A stretch of DNA of 64,000 nucleotides from positions 19,920,001-19,984,000 of the forward strand of contig JBAIAC010000033.1 of assembly GCA_037349315.1 (NCBI GenBank), in the 5' to 3' direction. The notes beneath the pieces are model-generated. The model did not search any database. It was not told the DNA's origin and saw only the letters and a program-made list of their open reading frames with translations. The number at the start of each line of letters is the position of its first letter. The first letter of the stretch is position 1. This DNA is from Chelydra serpentina. Lineage: Eukaryota > Chordata > Testudines > Chelydridae. The position numbers and the translations under genes are program-made. This document shows, in pieces, positions 1 to 10,770 of this stretch.

Positions 1-455
1 TTCCAGCCACATTGGGTTCTACAGGAACAAAGGACTGGAAAAATCTGGCTAGAAATCTGGCATGCCATGAGAAGGCAGCAAATCACCAGAGAGCATTCCA
101 TAGGTGGAGAGAGCTTGAGATGAGACTAAGGTTAAAGGCCACCATAGATGATCAGCATCAAGAGAAGATTGCATCAGAGTCTGTTTACTGGCAAAATGTT
201 CTGAAAAGGCTCATTGCCATTGTGAGAATGCTTGCTACCCAAAACCTAGCACTGCGTGGCACTTCACATCAGCTGTATGTGCCAAACAATGGAAATTTGC
301 TTAAAATTGTGGAGCTGATGGCTGAGTTTGATGCTGTACTCCAGGAGTATCTAAGAAGAGTCACCACCCAAGAAATGTACACACACCACTACCTTGGAAA
401 AACAATTCAAAATGAGATCATACAGTTACTGGCAACAAAAGTCAAACAGAAGATT
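1..455 (+). pseudogene. hAT transposase pseudogene, N-terminal segment (partial at window edge)
   Basis: This open reading segment begins before the window and encodes the N-terminal part of a hAT-superfamily transposase of the ZMYM1/TTF-zinc-finger type. The run NLACHEKAANHQRAF and the following helical region (LKRLIAIVRMLATQNLALRG) match the region between the TTF-type zinc finger and the RNase H-like core in this family, by recollection rather than by search. The frame stays open up to the codons for VKQKI, where a retroposon interrupts it at 456. The frame resumes after that insertion. It is a transposon relic and not a host gene. The zinc finger itself would lie left of base 1. Confidence 0.8.
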
Positions 456-575
456 CAAAGGGTCCTGTGGCACCTTATAGACTAACAGAGTCTCTTTAGT
501 CTATAAGGTGCCACAGGACCCTTTGTCGCTTCTGCAGATCCAGACTAACACGGCTACCCCTCTGATACTCGAAAT
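456..575 (+). mobile_element. Short self-inverted retroposon inside the hAT gene
   Basis: The insertion is flanked by an 8-bp direct duplication, agaagatt (448-455 and 576-583). It starts with a perfect 30-bp inverted repeat (456-485 against 496-525, loop 486-495) and ends with the motif agactaacacggctac. The same end motif occurs in the larger element at 51923-52140. Removing the insert and one duplication restores the hAT reading frame, so the boundaries are secure. I know this sequence as very abundant in turtle genomes but cannot name its repeat family. The variable-length duplication suggests target-primed retroposition. Confidence 0.85.
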
Positions 576-1131
576 AGAAGATTGTGGCAGATCTGAAGTC
601 AGCAAGATATTACTCTGTTATTCTGGACTGCACATGGAACAAATGACTTTAATGGTGCGTTTTGTAACAACAGTAGAACCTAGTGAAAATGTCCCTGCAA
701 TGGTGACTGTCAGAGAGCATTTTCTAGAATTTATTGACATTGATGATACTACAGGAGTTGGTATGACAAATGTGCTTCTTAAAAAGCTGGAAGATACGGG
801 AATTGCGATAGCTGACATGAGAGGTCAGGGCTACGATAATGGTGCCAACATGAGAGGAAAGAACAGAAGAGTGCAGACACAGATCCAAGAGTTAAACCCT
901 CGAGCTTTTTTTGTCCCATGCAGTTCTCATTCATTGAACTTGGTGGTCAGTGATGCAGCATCAGCTTCTAGCGAGGCTGCTGAATTTTTTAATGTAATTC
1001 AAAGCATCTATGTATTTTTCTCTGCATCAACTCATAGATGGCAAATTTTGAAGCAACATCTGGGAACATCCTCTCTGACACTGAAACCACTGAGTGCCAC
1101 ACGATGGGAAAGACAAGTGGAGGCGATAAAG
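576..1131 (+). pseudogene. hAT transposase pseudogene, RNase H-like core, first part
   Basis: This is the continuation of the hAT transposase. It carries the family-typical stretches EQMTLMVRFV, MRGQGYDNGANMRGK and FFVPCSSHSLNLVV, then the LKPLSATRWE block. Near 636-645 the reading switches frame between the codons for VILDCT and the EQMT block, so a small deletion has removed part of the usual DxxxD-flanking segment. The frame then stays open to 1131, where a hAT MITE has inserted. Together with the later stop codon, this copy cannot make transposase. Confidence 0.82.
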
Positions 1132-1654
1132 CAGGCCTGCAAAACATGCGGCCTGGGGGCCGCATGCGGCCCGCGTGGGCTCACTGTGTGGCCCGTGGGG
1201 GGGTGAGTAGGCAAGCAGAGGGGTGGGGCAAGCCAACAGCCGGCTGGCCAGCCGGTGGGTGAGCGGGCTGGTGAAGAGGCCAGTGGCAGGCTGGGGAGTG
1301 AGGGTGAGCCAGCGGCAGGGGGCGGGGGCAGAAAGGTAAGAGGCCAGCAGCAGGCAGGCAGGTGAGCTGGCGGCGGGGGGAGCTGGCGGAGGGGGGGGGC
1401 TGAGGAGGCGAGCGGGCGGTGGGGGGTGAATAGGCGAGCCAGGCGGGGTGGGGGATGATGAGCCGAGTGGGCAGGCAGTGGCAGGGCGGCAGGTGAGCCA
1501 GGCTTCCACACTCCAGCGCTGGGGAAGGAGGGGTTGTTTCCGCAGGGCAGGCGGTGCTGGGGGGGGTGTTTCCGTGGGGCCGCGGGGTTTCGTCCCTCAG
1601 CTGTTTTCTTTGGAGTAATATGGCCCTCACCGCTTTAAGAGTTGTGCAGGCCTG
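1132..1654. mobile_element. GC-rich hAT MITE nested in the hAT gene
   Basis: The element has terminal inverted repeats beginning caggcctg and is flanked by a perfect 8-bp target duplication, cgataaag (1124-1131 and 1655-1662), the hAT hallmark. Its interior is very G-rich with variants of a short GGCGGG/GAGCCAGCGG unit. Several long apparent reading frames here on both strands are composition artefacts. Removing the element and one duplication rejoins the hAT codons in frame, which places it as younger than its host transposon. Confidence 0.93.
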
Positions 1655-2658
1655 CGATAAAGCCTATCAAAAATCAAATTGGGAAGATAGATGATGCCAT
1701 AGTTGCCATTATGGAGGATAATGCTATGACAGGAACTGTTTCTGGGAGAACAGTGGCAGTGGAAAATGGAATCACCAGAAACATACATAACTTCAAATTT
1801 CTGTGTGTCTTAGTGTTGTGGCATGACATACTGTTTGAAATAAATGTTGTAAGCAAGAGACTCCAAGGTGTTGACCTTGATATATCTGGAGCAATGGCAC
1901 AACTGGACAAAGCAAAGTCATACCTACAGTCTTACTGGTCAGATGAGGGGTTTCAAAACATTCTGAAGAGTGCACAGAAGTTGGCAGAGTAACTTCACAC
2001 TAAAGCTATTTTCCCACCCATTCAAGAATACAAGAGTCACCGAAGAAGACGACATTTTGATTACGAGGCACAGGATAATCCCGTAAGAGACCCCAAACAA
2101 CAATTCAAAGTTGAATTCTTTAACCAGGTGCTAGATTATGCAATACAGTCAGCTGAAGAATGTTTCACACAGCTCAAGGAACACAGCACTATATTTGGGA
2201 TGTTGTATGATATTCCAAAACTCCTCACTATACCTGAAGAAGATCTACACCAGCAATGCAGGGCACTAGAGATAGTGTTGACACATGATGACTTGCGCAA
2301 TATTGATGCAAGTGATTTAGGTGATGAACTGAAAGCCCTTTCAAGATACATTTCAGCAGGATCAACTCCAGGGGCTGTTCTGAAATATATGTGCACAAAT
2401 AAGATGACCACCCTCTTTCCAAATGCTTTTGTTGCTCTGCACATACTTCTAACACTTCCTGCAACAGTTGCCAGTGGAGAACGCAGCTTCTCCAAGCTGA
2501 AGTTAATAAAAACACATCTATGCTCCACAATGACACAGAAGAGGCTGGTCGGCCTTGCAACCATCTCAATAGAGTATGAGCTGGCCCAGACTATGGACCT
2601 TCAGGAAGCAATTCAAATCTTTGCAACCAAGAAGGCATGGAAAGCACCACTTTGATTA
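1655..2658 (+). pseudogene. hAT transposase pseudogene, C-terminal part with dimerisation domain
   Basis: The reading frame resumes after the MITE and runs to a terminator just after the KKAWKAPL codons. One in-frame TAA at 1990-1992 interrupts it; the frame is otherwise the same on both sides. The end carries the hAT C-terminal dimerisation signature, LPATVASGERSFSKLKLIK, followed by RLVGLATISIEYE. Sequence from about 2660 to 2940 (including the GAGCTCCCCTCCTCAGGTGC stretch) is probably the 3' untranslated and terminal part of the same element. I did not pin down its terminal repeat. Confidence 0.85.
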
Positions 2659-2939
2659 TTCAAAGAGATAAAAATGCCAGTGTTTACTATGCAGACAAGA
2701 AAAGTTACATTTGCTGTTCAAGCATTTGAAAGTTAAGTGTTACTTAAAATTTTTGAATAAGGCATTTTAAGTTGTTAGTTTTCCTTTATTGGGGTAGGTA
2801 GCAGAGCAGTACCATGAGATGAGTAGAACAGGAAGAAGGCAGAACTGAGACCTTTCAAAGTTTTGGCCCAAGCGAGGGGGTATGGGGGTGTCATTTGAGC
2901 TCCCCTCCTCAGGTGCCAAAATGTTGTTCAGCCAGGAAT

Positions 2940-4876
2940 CCCCTACACAGATCTCCCAAAACATGTATTGTTTAAGCAAGGGAATGTTTGTGGCTATGTG
3001 AATGGGGGAGCCTGTTTCTCTAAGCCTTTTCCCTCTGACATACCAATTTCCATTTAATCAATGCATTTTTCCACACCATGTACAAGAAGGAAGAAAAAGA
3101 GCCTTAAAAACTTGCCAAACTCATATAACTAATCATTGCAACTCATATGTCACCGTATCTTTACCTGAAAAAAAGTATCTTTAGTATCACTTGGGACACA
3201 TAGGAAAAGTGACACAAAACTGTCTGCAATTCTGTCAAACAAGTAATCTTGATCTTCTTGACTAGGCTTAAAAGGAAAAATCAACATAAAATTAGAAATA
3301 GTTCTGAATTACATGATGATGGTCAGAATTTAGGCCCTGACTCAGCAGGGTACTTATGCATGCGAGCAATTCCACTACAGATAATATAATGACTTTACAT
3401 TATACTTTACATGTTTAAACTTAGACATGCTTAAATACCCTGTTGAACTGTGGCATTAGCAATTTCTTGTAGCATTTAATCTGATGATATGAGGAATAAC
3501 ACTGTTATCCATATTTCCAAAAGTAATTTTACATTTTGCTGTATTCTTTCCCCCTCTAAATTAACAGTTTTCTTAATTTATTGCAAAAGCTTTTGATTTG
3601 ACACAGCACTTAAGCACATGCTTAATTTGAAGCATGTGTTTAATCCATCCCTATTAAGCACAACCTTAAATGTTGGGCTGAAGCGCTGTACTGAGTCAAG
3701 GGTAGCTCACAAACACAGACATGTACTGTATGAATATTTCCCTTGACTCCTCAGTTATGTACATATTGATAGTGTCAGGTAACAAAAGTGGTGATATTTT
3801 TGCTTTATGTTCTTACATTTATTTCAAAACAAAATCTTGCATAAATCTTAGCATCATTAAACAAAGTAAACTAAGCTAAAGTAAACAGTCAATTCTGACT
3901 TACAGTTTTATTTTAGTATTCAGTGATATAAACCTTCTATCTTAAATGGCTCTTCACAAGTAAAATGTATGTCCTCTGAGATCAGGTTAAAGTTAGATGT
4001 TTCATTCTGGGCCTACTTCTGCTCCTGTTGAATCTATTCAATCTATGGATCATGACTTTGTAAAACAATAAATCTTTATTTTGTACATTTGATTAGAAGA
4101 GATGTAAGAATAAGTTTTGTTATACGTTTATACCTTAAACTTTTGAAGAAACCACCACCAAAAACAATCCTGTAAAACAGCGACAGATGCTTCTGAGAGA
4201 AACAACTTGCTCCAAGCTTTAAAAACTTCTCCCTGTTTAAACAAACTTTTTGTATAATTTATTTATTCAGATTGTAGAAATGCAAAAAGTTAAAGAGCGC
4301 AATTGTACACTTCATAACAAAATCCAGCAGATAGTAGAAAAATGTCTTAGCTTCAGCAAACACTTGGAAAAAACCTCAAGAGGAAAACGCTTAGCTTTAA
4401 GTTGAAGAGAAGCAGTTTCTTTCAAAATTATCCACTATGTTGGGTACAACATGGGGTACTCAAGTGGATACGATGAAAGCCTGATATTCTTAAGTGCCAA
4501 GCATTTGCAGCTTGCATTGGCTTTGACTGGAGTTACAGATATTCAGCATATCTGAAACTCAGGTCCTAAGTGTCTCAAATTTGGCACTCAAAAACTGAGA
4601 TACACAAAATTAGTGAGGCCTTAGGTAGTATTCTTTGCATTTGAATCCTAAAAATGAGTTCAACACAATAGCAATTTAAAAACAATACCTCCGAGTATAA
4701 GAGCACAGTTAGCCAAATCAATAAAGAATATTCATATGTAAGTTCCATTTATTCCCCTCTGCATCAGGTAACAGGCATAAATTATGAACTGTGCCTGGCC
4801 CCTGTGCAGAAGTATTAGTGAGATTTTAGAATTGTCCTGGTGGGTAGCTCTACAGGGCAAGGCACAAATTAACCAA
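2940..4876. other. No gene seen; AT-rich DNA with old repeat debris
   Basis: I see no splice-bounded coding sequence here. A degraded palindromic repeat of the type gcacttaagcacatgctta occurs at about 3330-3690. It belongs to a group of short inverted-repeat elements seen again near 10870, 14590 and 34430. Everything else is unassigned intronic or intergenic DNA, presumably within FAM227B. Confidence 0.5.
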
Positions 4877-5006
4877 TGGTGCTGGAACTAGGGTGCTGGG
4901 GGTGTGGCAGCACCCTCTGGGTTGAAGTGGTTTCTATCATATACAAGGCTTACAGTTTTGTTCAATGGCTTTCAGCACCCCCACTATAAAAACTGTTCCA
5001 ACACCA
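4877..5006. mobile_element. Small inverted-repeat element (about 130 bp)
   Basis: The ends tggtgctggaac and gttccaacacca are inverted repeats matching at 11 of 12 bases. Between them lies a palindrome-rich body containing gcagcaccctctgggttgaa. This fits a non-autonomous DNA transposon. No clear target duplication was found, so the superfamily is open. Confidence 0.6.
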
Positions 5007-5759
5007 CTGAAACTATACCCAAAATATTACAATGAATGTAATAAAAAGACTTTAAAACTCACATAACGGTATTTTTTCAACATGCTTATGTGGTGTGCAA
5101 TTGCAGTCTTCTAAATTTTTTTTCCCAAATGAGGCTATTAAAAATTATTACATTACACAAATTATATTTCTAAAGTTAAATTTTTGAAGTAGTTGTTAAA
5201 TCTGTTACTATCTGATAATACCTGAGGGATTGTAAATATTATGTAATTTATGTACTGAATTTTTCTGGAATTCATGCATTTTGACTGTGTCAGGTTTATT
5301 TATTATGGCAGCTATTAATTTCCTGTCATTTGCTGAAGGTAAAGTAGTGTCAGTATGACAAAAAACAGACTTTTTGAAATTGGGGGTGGGACTAAAATTA
5401 TGGTTTTTTAGCTGTCCAAGTCATTTTTTGATAGCAGGCTTTCTGACAGCATTGTGTGCCAAACATATGCATACGTAATTTTTTAAAAAGTAAAAAATTT
5501 GTATATTTTGAATCTAAACATCTTGTTGAAGGCTGGTAGTGAAATATTAACGTTAGAAGTAATGTTCAGTCCCTCAAAATACACAGCACTATATTTTCCT
5601 TTTGTAAAAGTTATTACCAGCTATTCAAAGAATGACAGTTGACCTAAACACTTATTTGGGATAAGTCTTCAAAGGGTTATAAAAGGTTATAGCTCTGCAG
5701 CTCTCATTACAGTCTATGGATGATTTAGATTAGATAATAGGAAAAAAACTAACTATAAG

Positions 5760-5880
5760 GATAGTTAGGTACTGGAAAAGATTATCAAGGGAGGTTGTAT
5801 AGTTCTTGTCATTGGAGTTTTTGAGAACACTCTAGACAAACATCTGTCAGAGATGGTGTAGGTATTCATAAACACTTACA
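5760..5880 (+). mobile_element. Degraded CR1 LINE 3' fragment
   Basis: The order of phrases (gggaggttgtatagttcttg, then gagttttt, then agacaaacatctgtcagaga) follows the CR1 3' coding end and untranslated region also seen intact at about 57700-57800. It is short, 5'-truncated and heavily diverged. Confidence 0.6.
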
Positions 5881-6159
5881 CCCTCTTTGTGTCAACTGTT
5901 AGTACCCCTCCTTCCCTGTTATGTAATGGACTTACACTTTCCTTCATCTTACTCCTAATGCATTTATGGAACCTTTTTATTGCCTTTTATGTCCCTTGTC
6001 AGTTGTAACTCATTTTATGCCTCTATGATTTTGTCCCTACATGCTTGTGCTCTTCTTTTGTACTTATCCTTAGCAATTTATCCTTGTTTTCACTCTTTGT
6101 TTCATTCCCTTTTGATTTCCAGGTAATTAAAGAGCTCCTGATACAGCTATATTTGTTTC

Positions 6160-6790
6160 TTCCTATCTTTACTGTACTTTGGGATAGTTTGCTGTTATGC
6201 CTTTAATGCTGTCCCTTTGAGAAACTGCCAGCTGTCCTGAACTACTTTTTCTCTTATATTTCTTTCCCTTGGGACCTTGTCTAACAATTCTTTTAGTTTG
6301 TTTATCCTCTTCTAAACAAAAGAGGCACCTGGAGAGTCTGCTGGTAAGTGGCACTGGAGCTTCACATGAAGGGCAGATTTTGAACCCTGGGAATTTTGTT
6401 TCTTCCATATTGTTAGAGCTCCTCTAATGCACAGAGAGGAGAAGTCTAGCCGATAAATTAAATATCTCACACAAAAAAACTGGTTTTGGTGCCAACTGGC
6501 AAAAAGACTAAAACTATTCACTAAGAACTAACTAAATAACAATAATAACTAGCACTAGGGTTCCTTCTTGCTGCCACAGGAGGTAAGAAGGCACAGAGGG
6601 ATAGCACTCCGCCTTTTATGTTCTTGAGTGGGAGGTGCAAGGATATCTAGCAGGCACAGCCCTATTGGGCACTACTGCCCAAAAGAATCCCATTTTGTAC
6701 AAATAGGGTGCATGCGCACCAAGGGGAGAATCCATGTGCACAATCTTTTGAAGAAACAAAGGGATTTTCTTCACTGAACTATTAGCTCGG
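6160..6790 (-). mobile_element. DIRS-like (or LTR) retroelement 5' fragment with gag-type zinc-finger piece
   Basis: Read on the minus strand, a promoter-like block (TATA-like cataaaaggcgg, tgcgcatgcac motifs) is followed by a short reading frame (6408-6169). That frame has paired CxxC motifs, CPSCEAPVPLTSRLSRCLFC. Such a CxxC...CxxC segment is typical of the first protein of turtle DIRS-type elements, from memory and not searched. The frame is short and then lost, so this is a relic. An unrelated LTR element is the main alternative. Confidence 0.45.
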
Positions 6791-7074
6791 GGTGTAACAC
6801 AAGTTTTTCCCTAACCTGATTCCAGTACACAAACATAAACCTCTAGCTCAAATTAAGTGGTGCTTTAAATTTGAGCTAGATAGCATATAAGGGAACTTTA
6901 ACACTTACATACCAAAGCTTGCGTGCTGCTGCACTAGTAATGCAATGGGATGCAGGAACTTGAATTACAACTCATCAGCTTCTAACAGAATCACTCTGAT
7001 AATCCAATCACTCTGTGTAGTTTAAGTGGTGTTTCCCAGTGTGGTCAGCGGGGCTCCGGTGGCGCTTTAAAAGG

Positions 7075-7208
7075 CCCGCATCTCCCCAGCGGCACGAGCC
7101 GCTGGCAGGGCCGGCGCGCCCACTAGGTGACCCTAGGCGGTCGCCTAGGGCGCCAAGATTTGGGGGGCGGCGGGCAGCTGCCCGCTGACTCCCCGCTCAT
7201 TGGCTGAG
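7075..7208. repeat. GC-rich flank of the minisatellite, probable transposon end
   Basis: The segment contains the palindrome-rich ggccggcgcgcccactaggt and ccctaggcggtcgcctaggg. It leads directly into the tandem array and has a base composition unlike the AT-rich DNA to its left. I take it as part of the same element that carries the array. Confidence 0.5.
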
Positions 7209-8025
7209 CTGCTGAGCGGAGAGACAAGGGGTGGCTTGCCGTGGCTGCTCCTTGTCTCCCCGCTAAGCTGCTGAGTGGGGAGACAAGGGGCGGCTTGCCC
7301 TTGCTGGCTGCTCCTTGTCTCTCCGCTCAGCAGCTTAGCGGGGAGACAAGGGGCAGCTCGCTGCGGCTGCGCCTTGTCTCCCCGCTCAGCAGCTCAGCGG
7401 GGAGATAAGGGGCGGCTCGCCGCGGCTGCGCCTTGTCTCCCCGCTGAGCTGCTGAGCGGAGAGACAAGGGGCGGCTTGCCCTGGCTGGCTGCTCCTTGTC
7501 TCTCCGCTCAGCAGCTCAGTGGGGAGATAAGGGGCGGCTCGCCGTGGCTGCCCCTTGTCTCCCTGCTAAGCTGCTGAGTGGGGAGACAAGGGGCGGCTTG
7601 CCCTGGCTGGCTGCTCCTTGTCTCTCCGCTCAGCAGCTCAGCGGGGAGACAAGGGGTGGTTCGCTGTGGCTGCCCCTTGTCTCCCCGCTGAGCTGCTGAG
7701 CGGGGAGACAATGGGCGGCTCGCTGCGCCTGCCCCTTGTCTCCCCGCTGAGCTGCTGAACGGGGAGACAATGGGCGGCTCGCTGCGCCTGCCCCTTGTCT
7801 CCCTGCTGAGCTGCTGAACGGGGAGACAATGGGCGGCTCGCTGCGCCTGCCCCTTGTCTCCCCGCTGAGCTGCTGAACGGGGAGACAATGGGCGGCTCGC
7901 TGCGCCTGCCCCTTGTCTCCCCGCTGAGCTGCTGAGCGGGGAGACAAGGGGTGACTCGCCGCGGCTGCCCCTTTTCTCCCCACTGAGCTGCTGAGTGGGG
8001 AGACAAGGGGCGGCTTGCCGGGGCT
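7209..8025. repeat. Palindromic minisatellite, about 14 units of 57-65 bp
   Basis: The unit consists of cttgtctccccgctgagctg, then ctgagcggggagacaagggg, then a short GC-rich spacer; the first two parts form an inverted repeat. Units between about 7698 and 7935 are almost identical and 59 bp long. Earlier units vary in length and alternate between two forms, giving a higher-order period near 122 bp. Because the period is close to a multiple of three in places, it generates repeated apparent proteins in both directions. These are artefacts. The array could expand or contract and could fold into cruciforms. Confidence 0.92.
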
Positions 8026-8285
8026 GTGGGCGCCGGTGTTCTCTGTCCCCGGCAGGCCGGGGCAGCGTGGAGAGAGAAGCCGCAGCCCCGCGCCTGCCAG
8101 GGACAGAGATCACCGGCACCCGCAGCCCTGCCTGCCGGGGACAGAGAACTCCGGGGCTGCGGGCGCCGGTGTTCTCTGTCCCTGGCAGACGCGGGGCTGC
8201 GGCTTCTCTCCGTGCTGCCCCGGCTTGCCGGGGACAGAGAACACCGGCACGGGCACCCATAAATGCCCCGGCGGGGGGGACCACT
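8026..8285. repeat. GC-rich inverted and direct repeats next to the minisatellite
   Basis: Variants of gccggtgttctctgtcccc and of its complement ggggacagagaacaccggc alternate at least five times, spaced about 60-70 bp apart. This is a second repeat type that continues directly from the minisatellite. It ends near cggcggggggga, where ordinary AT-rich DNA resumes. Confidence 0.8.
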
Positions 8286-8329
8286 GGTCTAGATTCCTCA
8301 ATCTGGCATCTTTCATGAATTAAAAAAAC

Positions 8330-10272
8330 CTAAAGAAAAAATGGAATATGAACATTTTAAAATATATGCTTATTTAAGATATAAACCATAAAAATTTGGC
8401 GCTATTTTATTTTAGCAGTTTCTATTTAGCAAACCAGAGTAAAGTGTACATACTTTGAAATTGTGAGCTTTTATAACCAAGTCCCAAAGTTTTCCTGCTT
8501 CCAAGTGTCTTGGTAGATCTGTAAGCTGTTTTAATTTGAAACCTGGGAAACTATAATTCTAAAAGGAAAAAAATGTTTAATTACTAATTACTACACACCT
8601 CCTAGGGAAAACATCTGTAGTTTCTATTTTTTTGCTGAGAACATATCACTTCAAATGTATCCACCATACATTTTTTTCTAAACTGAAATTGAAGACACCC
8701 CTCAATGGAAATGTTCGATTGTTGGGAGTCCCATTTTTTCAGTAGTATTTTCTTTATCAATTGCTTTCGCTGATTGTCCAGACTCATTGAGAAGTCCAGT
8801 TATCAGTCAAGGTACAGCAAGAAATTGCTGCCTGATCACTAGTAAACATTTTGCATCCCTGTGGTTCTGTCTCAAAAATTACTTACCCCCACAAGATATA
8901 GAGTAAAACCCCAGTCAAGGTGTTTTGCTTTGTTTTTATATTTAAGTCAGCAGTTCAATTTGAGATCATATTTTGCTATTTCCCAGCCCCTGCCTTCATT
9001 GCCTTGTTGAAGCTAGTCACTGCAGAGTCATTCTGTTAATTGTATGGCAAGTGCATAACAGATAGTGTCCCAGCAGAGGCAAGGGACATAGCTAAGAAAA
9101 CAATTCTCCTTCTGCCTGACATCACCTTCGTATAATTTGAACATGCTGTATGTTTTTTATTTCACGCCAGGAAGTGGGTCAGTTTGTATTTCAGAGTACA
9201 GAAAGCAAAATAAAAATAAGAAGAATGCTTAGCATTTACATAGCACTTTATGTGTTCAAAGCTCTATGCAGATAATATCACTCTTGTTAGTTAAGTGGGT
9301 TCTGATCTAGTGATGTCAATACAATTACTCATGCAACTCAGGTTAGCAGGTTTTGGCCCTTAACTTTAGAGAAGTCTCAGAAGAACACAGAACCTGATTT
9401 GCTATTTTTACATGTATCACTAATATACCATATCTTAATTAGCTTAGTTATAAATACATTATTGTGTTGTGATAGAAGTTTACATCTGTTCTTATTTCAT
9501 ATTATCTTCATGAAATTTGCTGTTAATATTTTAGTGCTCAGTTCCACAACACTGACACCTATCACTAACTTGACTTATGTATAATCACACTGATGCCTCA
9601 AATGGAGCAGTCAGAATCCCTGGCTGTCCCAGTGGTGCCTTGTATGCTCTTACTAGTCAGTTTTGGTTAAAGGCTCCTTTAACTTATGGCAGGAGCAGAA
9701 GCAGACTCATAGGTGGCTGGAGAAAATATTCTTGGGCTAGGGAGGCTCAGCAGGGGCATATCCATAAGTGGGCTTAGGTGGGCTACGGCTCACACAGTTA
9801 GCACCCACTTAAGCCCTCCATCATACCAGTAGTGAAGGGACTCCTTCTGGCAGAGATCAATTTCAACTGAGTCCCCTCTAGCCTTAGCTACCCACTGCCT
9901 ATGAGGAACCCCAAGCAGCTCCAGGAATCAGGAGAATATAAAACTGACACACAGCCACTTTTGCTTCCCCCATAGGTTCTTCATTGAGCACAGCTTAGAA
10001 AGATCCAAAAATTAGGCCCCAAGTATTCATTCATAACATGTCAATTAAATCAACACACTCACACCATATTTGGATTTTCCATTATGCGGTATATCTAAAT
10101 GTATATAATTAATAACAATAATATTGAATCTTTCATATATATATATATATTTGGGGCCTAATTCTGTACTCCTTTCTTTCCCTAAATTGCCACTGATTTA
10201 CACACTATTGACACAATATATTGGTTTGATATAATACTGTAATCTACTTTATGATATGTTTAGCAAACTTAC
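8330..10272. other. FAM227B intronic DNA, no exon recognised
   Basis: The segment is AT-rich with no splice-bounded coding sequence I could support. A minus-strand open frame near 8602-8787 has no convincing acceptor and donor pair. A repeat-like stretch occurs at about 9590-10010. A short AT dinucleotide run lies at about 10136-10151. Confidence 0.5.
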
Positions 10273-10317
10273 CTTTACATTTTTTCTGCTTGATTCCTCA
10301 GTGATATATTTATCAAT
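10273..10317 (-). CDS. FAM227B: FAM227B, fourth visible coding exon
   Basis: The exon is 45 bp (15 codons, phase 0 at both ends). It has a strong acceptor (tttttcag) and a consensus donor (aag|gtaagt). It encodes IDKYITEESSRKNVK. Its phase matches the end of the exon at 10703-10770. It is assigned by phase, strand and spacing to FAM227B and is not individually recognised. The gene continues left of the window or in exons I did not find. Confidence 0.68.
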
Positions 10318-10702
10318 CTGAAAAATGTTTTAAACAAACAATTCAAAACTAATGTTAAATGCACTTCATACCATGAATTAAACATCTTGTAGTCTCAGAT
10401 AAAGGAAAACACTTTCAGCTGATGACATATTTCAAGTCAGAACTTAAAATAGCCCAAGAATGACTTCAAATTGAAAAACATGGCCTGTGACACCCAAAGG
10501 CTTTAGGTCTTATCTACACACTACAGAATATTGTGTGACAATATAAAGAACGATCATATTTTTGAGTAGTTTTATCTGTGTGATCATATAGGGCGGGCCA
10601 CAATCTCAGTCTAAGATGCAAGATAGAGGCCCCTTTGAAAATTTGGTCTTCACTGTCTAAACCTGTAACAGAATGAAAAAAAAATTAAAATAAATAGTAT
10701 AC

Positions 10703-10770
10703 CTTTGTTTTCCTCATCTTGCCTGTTTGAATTGAAATTTCTTCTGAATCAATAAATTGAGTATCAGTGG
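10703..10770 (-). CDS. FAM227B: FAM227B, third visible coding exon
   Basis: The exon is 68 bp with acceptor ttttttttaag and donor aag|gtatac. It takes up the split codon left by the exon at 13873-14104 (two bases used first) and ends in phase 0. The encoded stretch is TDTQFIDSEEISIQTGKMRK. The exact phase fit between three consecutive exons is the main support. Confidence 0.72.

Noticed and set aside
1027..1630. Proline/alanine-rich minus-strand frames of up to 160 codons
   Set aside because: They lie wholly inside the GC-rich hAT MITE at 1132-1654 or run out of it; composition artefact.
7209..8025. CRISPR-like regularly spaced repeats
   Set aside because: The units are contiguous with no unique spacers, and the genome is a vertebrate's.
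7275..8323. Long overlapping reading frames on both strands with repeated motifs such as CLPAQQLSGETRG
   Set aside because: They are translations of the 59-bp palindromic minisatellite and its GC-rich neighbour; frames follow the repeat period and no domain, splice signal or conserved start is present.
8602..8787. A further FAM227B exon on the minus strand
   Set aside because: The open frame lacks an acceptor with a pyrimidine tract and a donor in suitable phase, and I do not recognise the sequence.
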